Positions 1 to 8,943 of a stretch of DNA of 64,000 bases are shown here, piece after piece (the stretch's first letter is position 1; the number at the start of each line of letters is the position of its first letter). The DNA comes from Micromonospora sp. NBRC 110009 (GTDB lineage Bacteria > Actinomycetota > Actinomycetes > Mycobacteriales > Micromonosporaceae): assembly GCF_030518795.1 (NCBI RefSeq), contig NZ_CP130427.1, forward strand, positions 1-64,000, read 5' to 3'. Under the pieces are notes generated by a model, which made no database searches, was not told where the DNA came from, and worked only from the letters and a program-made list of their open reading frames with translations. A program made the position numbers and the translations under genes.

Positions 1-499
1 CACCGGTGCCGGCCTCGCCCTTCGAGCGGATCATGGCCGCGCCCTCGGTGATCCGCCGGAGCGCCTCGCCCAGGTTGGTCGCGCCGCAGACGAAGGGGAC
101 GGTGAACGCCCACTTGTCGATGTGGTTCTCGTAGTCGGCCGGGGTCAGCACCTCGGACTCGTCGATGTAGTCGACGCCGAGGGCCTGGAGGACCTGCGCC
201 TCGACGAAGTGGCCGATCCGGGCCTTGGCCATCACCGGGATCGAGACGGCGCTGATGATGCCGTCGATCATGTCGGGGTCGCTCATCCGGGACACGCCGC
301 CCTGCGCGCGGATGTCCGCGGGCACTCGCTCCAGGGCCATGACGGCGACCGCGCCGGCGTCCTCGGCGATCTTGGCCTGCTCGGGGGTGACCACGTCCAT
401 GATCACGCCGCCCTTGAGCATCTCGGCCATGCCCCGCTTGACGCGGGCGGTGCCGACGACCGGGTTGGCGTTGCTGTTCGGGGAGGTGGATTCGGGCAC
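1..499 (-). CDS. pdxS: Pyridoxal 5'-phosphate synthase lyase subunit PdxS (3' end outside window)
   Basis: PdxS makes the PLP ring from ribose 5-phosphate, glyceraldehyde 3-phosphate and ammonia supplied by the glutaminase PdxT. About the first 166 residues are present, roughly 55% of the usual 300. Visible family signatures are the N-terminal [17 protein letters not shown] region, [10 protein letters not shown] with the ribose-binding lysine, [13 protein letters not shown], and [11 protein letters not shown] at the cut edge, which carries the second catalytic lysine. I chose the GTG at 499 because it gives the PESTS N-terminus and has AAGGAG nine bases upstream. An in-frame partner pdxT would be expected outside the window. 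Confidence 0.95.
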   Translation of the reverse strand, partial: MPESTSPNSNANPVVGTARVKRGMAEMLKGGVIMDVVTPEQAKIAEDAGAVAVMALERVPADIRAQGGVSRMSDPDMIDGIISAVSIPVMAKARIGHFVEAQVLQALGVDYIDESEVLTPADYENHIDKWAFTVPFVCGATNLGEALRRITEGAAMIRSKGEAGTG

Positions 500-651
500 G
501 GGTCATCGCTCCTTGGACGTGCTCGGGGGGTGGCTGCCGAAAAGGCTACGACGGGGTCAACGCCGGGCCGACAGCCAATCAGACCCACGGTGGCCTGCTT
601 TGTGGTCGCCGTCACGCCTGGCCAGGGGCGGTGCGCCGGGTCGGCGGCGGG

Positions 652-1155
652 TCAGCCGGTGGTGACGTCCGCCGGCACGGCGAGGGTGGGGTCGTCGATG
701 TCGAAGTAGCGGGGCCACTCGCGCCCGCGTCCCATCCGGAACAGCCGCACCAGCGGGCGGCCGCGGGCCGTCCGGGCGTCCCGGACCAGGTCGGTGTGCA
801 CCTGCCGGGCCAGGGCCAGCCGCCGGCTGGCGGCGATCACCGCCTCGCAGGCCGGGTCGTCCGGGTCCAGCGGGACCGTGCGCAGCTGGCGGGTGAGGTC
901 GTTCTCGGCGGCCTCCCGCTCCTCCGGGACGGCGTCGAGCGCGATCCGCGCCGCCGCGTACAGCTCCACGCCGTACCGCCGCTCGGCCAGCACCGCGGCG
1001 GCCGCCGCGCGGCGCAGCAGGTGAGCGTCGAGGGCCCGCGCCGCCGACTCCGCCCGGGTCTGCAGCCGTTGGACCCGGCCGGCCGTCCAGATCAGGTACG
1101 CCGCGACGAGCCCGACGACCAGGACCGTGCCCACCACCCACCACATGCCCGGCAT
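652..1155 (-). CDS. LemA-like membrane-anchored helical protein
   Basis: A 167-residue protein with one N-terminal membrane helix (about residues 4-22) followed by a charged, alanine-rich helical region. The pattern just after the membrane helix (R..RL..R...A...LD..L.RR) resembles the start of LemA family proteins, which are membrane-anchored helical bundles of unclear function. The rest is only weakly similar, so the assignment is tentative. It lies between pdxS and pimA, on the same strand as both. Methionine 4 is a possible alternative start; a GGGAGGGGGAG tract lies upstream of the first ATG. Confidence 0.6.
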   Translation of the reverse strand: MPGMWWVVGTVLVVGLVAAYLIWTAGRVQRLQTRAESAARALDAHLLRRAAAAAVLAERRYGVELYAAARIALDAVPEEREAAENDLTRQLRTVPLDPDDPACEAVIAASRRLALARQVHTDLVRDARTARGRPLVRLFRMGRGREWPRYFDIDDPTLAVPADVTTG

Positions 1156-1239
1156 CGTAGTGCTGCTCCCCCTCCCGCCCGGCCGGCGCGGCCCCCGAGC
1201 GCCGCACCGGTCACATCGGCCCCACCGGCCACGGGAGGG

Positions 1240-2400
1240 TCAGCCCAGTTCCGCCCACTCCTGGTCGATGACCCGGCCGTCGGTGGCCTCGATCGCCGCT
1301 GCGTATACCTCCAGAACCCGGCGGGCAACCACGGGCCAGTCGAAATTCGCCACCACCTGGTCGCCGCAGGCGGTCAGCTCGGCCCGCCGGTCCGCGTCGT
1401 CGAGCAGCTCGGCCAGGGCGCTCCGCAGGGCCACCGCGTCCCCGGTCGGAAAGAGCCGCCCGGCCCGCCCGCCGTCGAGGACCCGGCGGAACGCGTCCAG
1501 GTCGCTGGCGACCACGGTGGTGCCGGCGGCGAGCGCCTCGGTGAGGATCATCCCGAAGGACTCCCCGCCGGTGTTCGGCGCCACGTACAGGTGCACGCTG
1601 CGAAGCATGCGAGGTTTGTCCGCCTCGGAGACCATGCCGAGGAAGGTGACCCGCTCCCGCAACTCGGCCGGAAACTGGCCGTACAGATCGTCCGCGTCAC
1701 CCGGCCCGGCCACCAGCAGGCGCAGCCCCGGGCGGTCCGGGGCGAGCGCGACGAAGGCGTCGCGCAGGATCGGGAAGCCCTTGCGCGGCTCGGTGAACCG
1801 GCCCAGGAAGCCGAGCGTCCCGCCGCTGCCCGGCGCGCACTCCCCCGGCCAGCCGGGCAGCGGTTCCACGCCGGCGAACTTCGCCACCGCGACCCCGTTG
1901 GGGATCTCCACCGCGCCGCCGTCCATGTGCTCGACCTGCACCTTGCGGGCCAGGGCGCTGACCGCGATCCGGGCGGTGATCCGTTCGAGGAGGATCTGGA
2001 GCACACCCTGCGCGGCGGAGAGCACCCGGGAGCGGGTCATCGCGGTGTGGAAGGTGGCCACCACCGGGCCCCGCGCGCAGAGCACGGCCAGCATCGACAG
2101 GCTCGGGGTGAGCGGCTCGTGCACGTGCAGCACGTCGAAGTCACCGCGGGTGATCCAGCGCCGCACCCGCGCGGTGGAGACCGGGCCGAAGGCGATCCGG
2201 GCCACCGAGCCGTTGTACGGCAGCGGCACCGCCCGCCCGGCCGACACCACGTACGCCGGCAGCGGCGAGTCCTCGTCCGCCGGGGCCAGGACGCTCACCT
2301 CGTGCCCGAGCCCGAGCAGCGCCTCGGCGAGGTCCATGACGTGGTTCTGCACCCCGCCCGGGACGTCGAAGGAGTACGGGCACACGATGCCGATCCGCAT
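1240..2400 (-). CDS. pimA: Phosphatidylinositol alpha-mannosyltransferase PimA (GT4)
   Basis: The family transfers the first mannose from GDP-mannose to phosphatidyl-myo-inositol on the cytoplasmic face of the membrane, starting PIM glycolipid synthesis. The 386-residue protein begins MRIGIVCPYSFDVPGGVQNH, the characteristic N-terminus with the glycine-rich GDP-mannose loop. It has two Rossmann domains, and the C-terminal half contains the ESFGMILTEALAAGTTVVASD motif with the GT4 donor-site glutamates. A longer upstream reading frame exists, but homology and gene spacing favour this ATG. It follows the patA-like gene by 14 bases and is the third gene of the pgsA-patA-pimA operon. Confidence 0.92.
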   Translation of the reverse strand: MRIGIVCPYSFDVPGGVQNHVMDLAEALLGLGHEVSVLAPADEDSPLPAYVVSAGRAVPLPYNGSVARIAFGPVSTARVRRWITRGDFDVLHVHEPLTPSLSMLAVLCARGPVVATFHTAMTRSRVLSAAQGVLQILLERITARIAVSALARKVQVEHMDGGAVEIPNGVAVAKFAGVEPLPGWPGECAPGSGGTLGFLGRFTEPRKGFPILRDAFVALAPDRPGLRLLVAGPGDADDLYGQFPAELRERVTFLGMVSEADKPRMLRSVHLYVAPNTGGESFGMILTEALAAGTTVVASDLDAFRRVLDGGRAGRLFPTGDAVALRSALAELLDDADRRAELTACGDQVVANFDWPVVARRVLEVYAAAIEATDGRVIDQEWAELG

Positions 2401-2414
2401 TTGCGCCCGCTCCC

Positions 2415-3359
2415 TCAGATCGTCCCGGTGGTGGCCGGCGGCAGCGCCGAGGCGTCCGCGTCGCCGCCATTCGTGCTGCCCTGGTCCAGCCACATCCGCT
2501 GCAACATGTGCCAGTCTTCCGGATGCCGGGCGATGCCCGCCGCCAGTCCGTCGGCAATCCGCTGGGTCAACACCCGGACCCGCTCGTCCAGCGGGGCGCT
2601 GTCCGGGTCGGGCAGCTCCAGCGGGCCGTCGAGGGCGGCGTGGGCGAGGTCCGCCTCATACCACATCGAGGCCACGTAGAGCGGGGCGCCGGTCCGGATC
2701 GCCAGCAGGGCCGGGCCGGCGGGCATCCGGGTCCGGCCGCCGAAGAACTCGACCTCCACCCCGCGCGCGGAGAGGTCCCGGTCGGCCAGCAGCGGCACCA
2801 CCGCGCCCGCCCGCAGCCGGTCCTGCAGCACGTCGAACGCGGGCCGGTCACCGCCGTGGGTGGGCAGGATCTCCATGCCGAGCTGCTGCCGGAAGGCGAG
2901 GAACCGCTCGTAGACGCCCTCGGGCTTGAGCCGCTCGGCGACGGTGGTGATCGGCCAGCCGGTGGCGGCCACCCAGGCGCCGGCCGCGTCCCAGTTGCCC
3001 GCGTGCGGCAGCGCGACCACCGCGCCCCGGCCGGCCGCCACGTCGGCGGCGAGCTTCTCCTCGCCGTCGAGGCGGAACCCGGCGAGGATCTCCCGGCGGC
3101 TCAGCGCGGGCAGCCGGAAGGCCTCCAGCCAGTACCGGGCGTACGAGCGCAGCCCCCGCCGCACCAGCTCGTCCAGCTCCGCCTCGGACACCTGCGGGCC
3201 GACCACCCGGCGCAGGTTGGCGCGCAGCCGGGCCGTACTCCGGCCGCCCTTGCGGTGGGCGCGGTCGGCGCCGACCCGGAAGGCGGCGGCGACCACGGGC
3301 CCGGGCAGCGCGCGGACCAGCCGCCAGCCGGCGACGTAACCCGCCTCGGTGAGGTTCAC
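2415..3359 (-). CDS. Phosphatidylinositol mannoside acyltransferase (PatA/HtrB-like)
   Basis: Members of this LpxL/HtrB-type family acylate the mannose of PIM1/PIM2 in actinomycetes. The 314-residue protein has the acyltransferase H-x4-D site in ALPHAGNWDAAG, and further conserved stretches around PLLADRDLSARGVEV and RMPAGPALLA. The GTG start at 3359 overlaps the pgsA stop as GTGA, so translation is probably coupled. Its place between pgsA and pimA matches Rv2611c of Mycobacterium tuberculosis. The reading frame stays open far upstream, but that extension is a shadow of pgsA. Confidence 0.9.
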   Translation of the reverse strand: MNLTEAGYVAGWRLVRALPGPVVAAAFRVGADRAHRKGGRSTARLRANLRRVVGPQVSEAELDELVRRGLRSYARYWLEAFRLPALSRREILAGFRLDGEEKLAADVAAGRGAVVALPHAGNWDAAGAWVAATGWPITTVAERLKPEGVYERFLAFRQQLGMEILPTHGGDRPAFDVLQDRLRAGAVVPLLADRDLSARGVEVEFFGGRTRMPAGPALLAIRTGAPLYVASMWYEADLAHAALDGPLELPDPDSAPLDERVRVLTQRIADGLAAGIARHPEDWHMLQRMWLDQGSTNGGDADASALPPATTGTI

Positions 3360-3976
3360 TCCCGGCCGACCAGCTGCGCCTGCCGGTACACGTGGGCCAT
3401 GCGCTGCCCGACCGTGAAGATCGAGACGGCGGCGAGCAGCCAGAGCGCGATCGGCAGGGCGAGGTCGACGCCGAGGCCGGTCAGCAGGCCACCCACCCCG
3501 ACGATCAGCAGCCGCTCGGTGCGCTCGGCGATGCCCACGTTGCAGGTCATCCCCAGCCCCTCCGCGCGGGCCTTGACGTACGAGACCAGGCCGCCGGCGG
3601 CGAGGCAGAGCAGCGCCGCCGCCACCCCCGAGTAGTGGTGCTGGGTGGCCAGCCAGTACGCGACCGCGCCGAAGACGGCGCTGTCGGCGATCCGGTCCAT
3701 GCTCGAGTCGAGGAAGGCCCCGAACTTCGTCGAGCCGCCGCTCATCCGGGCCATCGTGCCGTCGAGCAGATCGGTGAGCGCGAAGACCGTGACGATCAGC
3801 GCGCCGGCGACGAGGTGGCCGCGCGCGCCGAAGCCGAGCGCGCCGACGAGCACGCCGACCGTGCCGGTCACCGTGACCGCGTTGGGGGATACACCGGCGC
3901 GGAGCAGACCGCGCGCAACCGGCTCCACGATGCGGGTCATGCCCGCCCGGGCCGTCACTTGGAAGATCTTCGCCAT
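3356..3976 (-). CDS. pgsA: Phosphatidylinositol phosphate synthase (CDP-alcohol phosphatidyltransferase)
   Basis: Joins CDP-diacylglycerol with inositol 1-phosphate to give phosphatidylinositol phosphate, the PI precursor in actinobacteria. The 206-residue polytopic membrane protein has a perfect CDP-alcohol phosphatidyltransferase motif (D-x2-DG-x2-AR-x8-G-x3-D-x3-D) in DLLDGTMAR...GAFLDSSMD, about residues 67-92. About six membrane helices are visible. The ATG giving MAKIFQVTARAGM is the usual start; upstream codons in frame look non-coding. First gene of the PIM operon, reading away from the EF-G2-like gene across a 250-base divergent region. Confidence 0.93.
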   Translation of the reverse strand: MAKIFQVTARAGMTRIVEPVARGLLRAGVSPNAVTVTGTVGVLVGALGFGARGHLVAGALIVTVFALTDLLDGTMARMSGGSTKFGAFLDSSMDRIADSAVFGAVAYWLATQHHYSGVAAALLCLAAGGLVSYVKARAEGLGMTCNVGIAERTERLLIVGVGGLLTGLGVDLALPIALWLLAAVSIFTVGQRMAHVYRQAQLVGRE

Positions 3977-4084
3977 GGCGGTCCCACGATAACGGCCGGC
4001 AGCGGCGGAGAACACAGCCGGTCGTCCCGACCCGCCAGGCGGGCTTGTGTCGGGTGAACAACAGGTGTCTGATCGAGCCTGGGA

Positions 4085-4100
4085 GGTGAGCCAGCTCACC
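4085..4100. promoter_or_regulatory. Palindrome in the pgsA / EF-G2 divergent intergenic region
   Basis: GGTGAGC-CA-GCTCACC is a 7-base inverted repeat with a two-base centre, nested in a larger dyad (GGGAGGT...ACCTCCC, about 4081-4108). It sits in the 3977-4226 region between the divergent PIM operon and the EF-G2-like gene. It could be an operator or an mRNA stem in the EF-G2 leader. No sigma-70 boxes nearby are convincing. GGGAGG at 4212-4217 is the ribosome-binding site for the gene at 4227. Confidence 0.35.
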
Positions 4101-4226
4101 GACCTCCCGTCCGAGAACCCGTCGTCCAGGAGATCACCGGAGGATATCGCCGCGGAACCGGCCCGGGCCCGCTTCCCGTCGCGCGCGGCGGTCGCCACCA
4201 CCACCGGCTGAGGGAGGTGCGCCGCG

Positions 4227-6389
4227 ATGGCGCAGAAAAATCAGGAGAAGGGTGTCACCGGCGGCGCGCCGGTGGTGACCGAACCCGGCAGGGTTCGCAA
4301 CGTGGTGCTCGTCGGCCATTCCGGGGCGGGCAAGACCACCCTGGTCGAGGCACTGCTGGCGGCCGGCGGCACGATCGGCCGGGCCGGCAGCGTCACCGAG
4401 GGCACCACGGTCTGCGACCACGATCCCGCCGCCGTACGCCAGCAGCGCTCGGTGAGCCTGGCGTGCGCCCCGCTGCTGCACCGCGACGTCAAGGTCAACC
4501 TCCTGGACACCCCCGGCTACGGCGACTTCGTCGGCGAGCTGCGCGCCGGCCTGCGGGCCGCCGACGCCGCGCTGTTCGTGGTCTCCGCCGTCGACGGGAT
4601 GGACGCCGCCACCGCCGCCCTCTGGGAGGAGTGCGCCGCGGTGGACATGCCGCGCGCCGTGGCGGTGTCCCGGCTGGACCACCCGCGCGCCGACTTCGAC
4701 GAGGCGGTCGCGCTCTGCCAGCGGGTCTTCGGCGACAACGTGCTCCCGCTCTACCTGCCGATGCTCGGCGACGACGGGGTGTCGGTGGTCGGCCTGATGG
4801 GTCTGATCACCCGGCGGGTCTTCGACTACTCGGCCGGGCTGCCCGCGACGGTTCGGGAACCGGACCCGGAGCACCTGCCGGCCATCCAGGAGGCGCGCGA
4901 CGAGCTGATCGAGGGGATCATCGCGGAGAGCGAGGACGAGACCCTGATGGACCGCTACCTCGGCGGCGAGGAGATCGACACCGAGGTGCTGATCACCGAC
5001 CTGGAGAAGGCGGTGGCCCGCGGCCACTTCTACCCGGTGGTGCCGGTCTGCGCGGAGACCGGGGTCGGCCTGGACGTGCTGCTCGACGGCCTGGTGTCGG
5101 CGTTCCCGTCGCCGCTGGAGCACGAGCTGCCGGCGGTCACCGGGGTGGACGGCTCGCCCCGGCCGCCGCTGGCCTGCGACCCGGACGGCCCGCTGGTCGC
5201 CGAGGTGGTCAAGACGACCGTCGACCGGCACGTCGGGCGGGTCTCCCTGGTCCGGGTCTTCTCCGGCACGCTCCGCCCCGACCAGGTGATCCACGTCTCG
5301 GGGCACGGCATGGCCGAGCGCGGCCACCCCGACCACGACGCCGACGAGCGGGTCGGCCACGTCTACAGCCCGCTCGGCGCGACGCTGCGCGAGGTGCCGG
5401 CCTGCGTCGCGGGCGACATCTGCGCGGTCACCAAGTCGGGCAGCGCGGAGACCGGCGACACCATCTCCGCCAAGGAGGAGCCGCTGCTCATCGCCCCCTG
5501 GGAGATGCCGGAGCCGCTGCTGCCGGTGGCGATCGTGGCGAAGAGCCGGGCCGACGAGGACGCCCTGGCCCGCAACCTGGCCCGGCTGGTCGCCGGCGAC
5601 CCGACGCTGCGGCTGGAGCGCAACCCGGAGACCCACCAGCTGGTGCTCTGGTGCATGGGCGAGGCGCACGCCGACGTGGTGCTCGACCGGCTACGCGCCG
5701 GCGGCGTCGAGCTGGAGACGGAGCCGGTCCGGGTGGCGCTGCGGGAGACCTTCACCGCCGCCGCCAAGGGGCACGGCCGGCACGTCAAGCAGTCCGGCGG
5801 CCACGGCCAGTACGCGGTCTGCGACCTCGAGGTGACGCCGCTGCCGCGCGGCGGCGGCTTCGAGTTCGTCGACAAGGTGGTCGGCGGGGCGGTCCCGCAC
5901 AACTACATCCCGTCGGTGGAGAAGGGCGTCCGGGCGCAGATGGAACGCGGCCTGGTCGCCGGCTACCCGGTGGTCGACCTGCGGGTCACCCTCTTCGACG
6001 GCAAGGCGCACAGCGTCGACTCCTCGGACGCGGCGTTCCAGACCGCGGGCGCCCTGGCGCTGCGGGAGGCCGCCGAGCAGGGGCAGCCGGCGCTGCTGGA
6101 GCCGGTCGACGAGGTGGCCATCCGGGTGCCCGACTCGTCGGTCGGCGCGGTGATGGGCGACCTCTCCGGCCGGCGGGGCCGGGTGCTCGGCACCGAGCCG
6201 GACCCGGACGCCGAGGGGCGCACCGTGGTCCGCGCCGAGGTGCCCGCCACCGAGCTGCTCCGGTACGCGGTCGAGCTGCGCTCGATGACCGCCGGCACGG
6301 GCACCTTCCGCCGGGAGTTCGCCCGCTACGAGCCGATGCCCACCCACCTCGCCGACCAGGTCCGCAAGGAAGCCACCACCCGCTCCTGA
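4227..6389 (+). CDS. Elongation factor G-like protein EF-G2
   Basis: A 720-residue translational GTPase with full EF-G architecture: GTPase domain with G1 GHSGAGKT (residues 30-37) and G3 DTPGYGDF, then beta-barrel, alpha/beta domains III and V and a domain IV (HVKQSGGHGQYAVCD...). It belongs to the paralogous EF-G2 group, of which M. tuberculosis Rv0120c is an example, rather than housekeeping EF-G: no str-operon neighbours and a divergent sequence. The G4 motif, normally NKxD, reads SRLD (148-151). The role of EF-G2 is not settled; ribosome-dependent GTP hydrolysis without efficient translocation has been described for mycobacterial EF-G2. GGGAGG precedes the ATG. Confidence 0.88.
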   Translation: MAQKNQEKGVTGGAPVVTEPGRVRNVVLVGHSGAGKTTLVEALLAAGGTIGRAGSVTEGTTVCDHDPAAVRQQRSVSLACAPLLHRDVKVNLLDTPGYGDFVGELRAGLRAADAALFVVSAVDGMDAATAALWEECAAVDMPRAVAVSRLDHPRADFDEAVALCQRVFGDNVLPLYLPMLGDDGVSVVGLMGLITRRVFDYSAGLPATVREPDPEHLPAIQEARDELIEGIIAESEDETLMDRYLGGEEIDTEVLITDLEKAVARGHFYPVVPVCAETGVGLDVLLDGLVSAFPSPLEHELPAVTGVDGSPRPPLACDPDGPLVAEVVKTTVDRHVGRVSLVRVFSGTLRPDQVIHVSGHGMAERGHPDHDADERVGHVYSPLGATLREVPACVAGDICAVTKSGSAETGDTISAKEEPLLIAPWEMPEPLLPVAIVAKSRADEDALARNLARLVAGDPTLRLERNPETHQLVLWCMGEAHADVVLDRLRAGGVELETEPVRVALRETFTAAAKGHGRHVKQSGGHGQYAVCDLEVTPLPRGGGFEFVDKVVGGAVPHNYIPSVEKGVRAQMERGLVAGYPVVDLRVTLFDGKAHSVDSSDAAFQTAGALALREAAEQGQPALLEPVDEVAIRVPDSSVGAVMGDLSGRRGRVLGTEPDPDAEGRTVVRAEVPATELLRYAVELRSMTAGTGTFRREFARYEPMPTHLADQVRKEATTRS

Positions 6390-6435
6390 CCGCACCGCGG
6401 GTGGGGGCGCCCGCCGCCACCGCGCGCACTTTCCC

Positions 6436-6475
6436 GGAAAGAGTGGTCTCCGCGAGTCGGGAGGCCACGCTTTCC
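6436..6475. terminator. Large stem-loop between convergent genes
   Basis: GGAAAGAGTGGTCTCC (6436-6451) pairs with GGAGGCCACGCTTTCC (6460-6475) over 16 bases with two mismatches and an eight-base loop. It lies between the stop of the EF-G2-like gene (6389) and the stop of the convergent aldo/keto reductase (6517), so it can serve as a bidirectional terminator. No U-tract follows, as is usual in actinomycetes. Confidence 0.6.
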
Positions 6476-6516
6476 GTGAATCGCGGTCAGCCCGGGCCGG
6501 CGGCACGGCCCGCCGG

Positions 6517-7575
6517 TCAGGGGCGGGCGGCGGGGACGGGGGCCATCGGCCAGTGCGGACGGTCGGCGTCCCGGAGGGCGGCCGACCGGAGTGCGGCGAG
6601 CTGCCGTTCGACCTCGGCGAAATGGTCGGCGGCGAGCGGGCCGCGGTGCAGGGCGGCGGCGTTCTCCTCGACCTGGGCGACCGTCCGGGCCCCGGGGATC
6701 GGGACGGTACGGCCGCTGCGCGCCCAGATCCAGCCGAGCGCCCCCTGGGCGAGGGTGCGGCCGTCGGCGGTCAGGGCACCCCGGACGGCGGCCACCCGGC
6801 GCAGCCACTCCGGGGCGGGTCGGCCGCTGCGGAACCACTCCAGCCAGTTCGGCGCGGTGCCGCGCACGTCGTCGCGGGGCAGCGTGGACTCCGGGGTGTA
6901 CTTGCCGGTCAGCAGCCCCATCCCGAGCGGCCCCCGGGCCACGCTGGCCAGGTCGTGCTTGTCGCAGACGGCCAGCATGGCCGGGGCGTCACGGAGCACC
7001 GACAGGCCGTGCTGCACCGCGGCGGCACCCGGGGCGACCTGGGCGAAGGCGGCGGCCCGGTCGGCCCGGTCGGTGCTCCAGCCGTACGCCCGGACCAGGC
7101 CGTCGGCGACCAGCTCCTCCAGCGTGCCGATCAGCGCCTCGGCACGCGGCACCGGCAGGTCACCGAGGTGGAGCTGGTAGAGGTCGATCCGGTCGGTGCC
7201 CAGCCGGCGCAGCGAGTCGACCACCGCCCGGCGCAGGTAGGCGGGGGAAGCGTCCTCCCCGGTGGCCTGCCGGGACCGCTCGTCGAAGGTGTAGCCCCAC
7301 TTGGTGGCGATGACGGCCGCGTCGCGGCGGCCGGCGAGGGCGCGGCCGAGGATCCGCTCCCCGTGCCCCGCCCCGTACGTGTCGGCGGTGTCGAAGAGCG
7401 TCAACCCGAGGTCGAGCGCCCGGCGGACCGCCCGGACCGACTCCTCGTCGTCGACCCTGCCCCAGCCCAGCGGCCGGGTCCCCTCGGCCCACGGGCCGCC
7501 GATCGCCCAGCACCCCATGCCGAGCGCGCTGACCTCGATGCCGCTGCGGCCCAACGTCCGCGTGCTGACTGCCAT
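6517..7575 (-). CDS. Aldo/keto reductase
   Basis: A 352-residue NADPH-dependent oxidoreductase of the aldo/keto reductase superfamily (TIM barrel). The catalytic tetrad is visible as D in LFDTADTYGAGHGE, the tyrosine of the same motif, lysine in VIATKWGYTF, and histidine in YQLHLGDLP. The C-terminal cofactor segment TVPIPGARTVAQVEENA is typical of the YajO/Tas-like group. The substrate cannot be read from sequence. Start chosen at MAVSTRTLGRSGIEVSALG; an upstream ATG would add 22 proline/alanine-rich residues. Convergent with the EF-G2-like gene. Confidence 0.86.
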   Translation of the reverse strand: MAVSTRTLGRSGIEVSALGMGCWAIGGPWAEGTRPLGWGRVDDEESVRAVRRALDLGLTLFDTADTYGAGHGERILGRALAGRRDAAVIATKWGYTFDERSRQATGEDASPAYLRRAVVDSLRRLGTDRIDLYQLHLGDLPVPRAEALIGTLEELVADGLVRAYGWSTDRADRAAAFAQVAPGAAAVQHGLSVLRDAPAMLAVCDKHDLASVARGPLGMGLLTGKYTPESTLPRDDVRGTAPNWLEWFRSGRPAPEWLRRVAAVRGALTADGRTLAQGALGWIWARSGRTVPIPGARTVAQVEENAAALHRGPLAADHFAEVERQLAALRSAALRDADRPHWPMAPVPAARP

Positions 7576-7650
7576 CGACGCATCCTGCCACCTCCCCGGC
7601 GCCGCTGGCGACGGCGTGACCGGAGGTGGCGGGACGGCCACGGTGGACGG

Positions 7651-8280
7651 TCAGCGGGGCGCGGCGTACGCCAGGACCAGTGGGCTCTCCTGCCCCGGCC
7701 AGGCGCCGGTCAGCCGGGCCTCGGCGGGGGCTTCGGCGGCGCCCGGCCGCCGGACCAGGGCCAGCTCGAGCCGGCCGGCCCGGATCAGCGTCGGGTCGCC
7801 GTCGACCACCTCGGGGAGCGCGGTCACCACCGGCGGCTCGACGCCGCCGTGGCTGCCGGTGACGGTCATGTTGGCCGGGCGGACCTCGCGCCCCCCGGCC
7901 ACCTCGAAGTACTCCTCCGCCTGCCCGGCACCGGCCAGCACAGCGGCCGCCAGGGTGGACGCGTAGACCGGATCGGCGCAGCCGTCGTAGACCCAGCGCG
8001 GGCCGAGCACCGAGTGCTCGGTGGTGCCGACCAGCCAGCGGTCGGCGCCGGGCAGCGGCGCGCCCCGGTAGGTCAGCGGCACCTGGAGCACCGGCCCCTC
8101 CCCGGCCCGGACGAGCAGGGTCTCGACCCCGACCTCGCCCGCCGGGTCGTCGAAGCGGTACGTCGCCACCCGGGTGACGTCGGCACCCGCCGTGCCGGCG
8201 AACCACGGGCGATCGGGCAGCCAGGCAGCGAGCAGGTCGAGCTTCGAGGGGCGCAGTTCCGCGCGGTGCAGCAGAGCCAT
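7651..8280 (-). CDS. Maltokinase N-terminal-cap-like domain protein
   Basis: A 209-residue soluble protein starting MALLHRAELRPSKLDLLAAW. The LLAAWLP...F element, the ATYRFDDPAGEVGVET segment and the LTYRGAPLPGADRWLVGTTEHSVLG stretch resemble the N-terminal cap domain of actinobacterial maltokinases, here without a kinase domain. Such stand-alone cap proteins are common in actinomycetes and uncharacterised. Divergent from the membrane protein at 8362, convergent with nothing; the aldo/keto reductase lies just downstream on the same strand. Function unknown. Confidence 0.6.
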   Translation of the reverse strand: MALLHRAELRPSKLDLLAAWLPDRPWFAGTAGADVTRVATYRFDDPAGEVGVETLLVRAGEGPVLQVPLTYRGAPLPGADRWLVGTTEHSVLGPRWVYDGCADPVYASTLAAAVLAGAGQAEEYFEVAGGREVRPANMTVTGSHGGVEPPVVTALPEVVDGDPTLIRAGRLELALVRRPGAAEAPAEARLTGAWPGQESPLVLAYAAPR

Positions 8281-8361
8281 GGGCAGGATCGTACTGTCGA
8301 CCTGACGCCGCCGGGTTTGCCGATCCCGGCGGCGAGGCACTACCGCGGCCTGGAGGCACGG

Positions 8362-8898
8362 ATGGACATGGCGGCGGATCAGCTCCACCGGGCGACGGAG
8401 GTACGGCCGGCGCCCCGCTGGGTGGCACCCACCTTCGCGGTGCTGGCGCTGCTCACCCTGCCCTGGATCGGCTACCTGGCGGTCACGTTGCCCCGGCACG
8501 CGCTGAGCGTGCACTACCGGGCCGCCTGGGTGGGCTTCGACCTGGGGCTGGTGGCCCTGCTGGCGTTGACCGCGGTGCAGGCGTACCGGGGGCACCGGCA
8601 GGTGGGGCTGGCGGCCACCGCCACCGCCACCATGCTGATGGTGGACGCCTGGTTCGACGTCACCACCACCCCCTCGGGCCCGGACCTGGTGGTGTCGGTG
8701 CTGCTGGCCGCGCTGGTGGAGCTGCCGCTGGCCGGGGTCTGCGTCTGGATCGCCCGGCACGGCGACCGGATGGTCGAACGGCGGCTGCGCCAGCTCGCCC
8801 TCCGCGCCGAGCTCGCCACCGACCAGGCCGAGGCGGCCCAGCGGACCGCCACCAGCGCGCGCCGCCGGCTGGCCCGGGTCCGCGGCCGGACGCGCTGA
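8362..8898 (+). CDS. Four-helix membrane protein, unknown function
   Basis: A 178-residue protein with four hydrophobic segments: about residues 20-40, 52-72, 80-100 and 112-132. The third carries the notable MVDAWFDVTT sequence. After the fourth comes a basic, alanine-rich helical tail (about residues 135-178) that should be cytoplasmic and may form a coiled coil. GGAGG lies five bases before the ATG. I do not recognise a named family. Convergent with the HIT gene, separated by a stem-loop. Confidence 0.68.
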   Translation: MDMAADQLHRATEVRPAPRWVAPTFAVLALLTLPWIGYLAVTLPRHALSVHYRAAWVGFDLGLVALLALTAVQAYRGHRQVGLAATATATMLMVDAWFDVTTTPSGPDLVVSVLLAALVELPLAGVCVWIARHGDRMVERRLRQLALRAELATDQAEAAQRTATSARRRLARVRGRTR

Positions 8899-8916
8899 CC
8901 CGGGCGTCGCGGCGGG

Positions 8917-8940
8917 CCCCGGCCGGCCTCCGGGCCGGGG
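8917..8940. terminator. Bidirectional terminator hairpin
   Basis: CCCCGGCC and GGCCGGGG form an eight-base stem around an eight-base loop, placed exactly between the convergent stops at 8898 and 8944. Confidence 0.5.
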
Positions 8941-8943
8941 GGG

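Noticed and set aside
631-2679. 682-codon plus-strand open frame over pimA
   Set aside because: Shadow of pimA and its neighbours; low-complexity translation.
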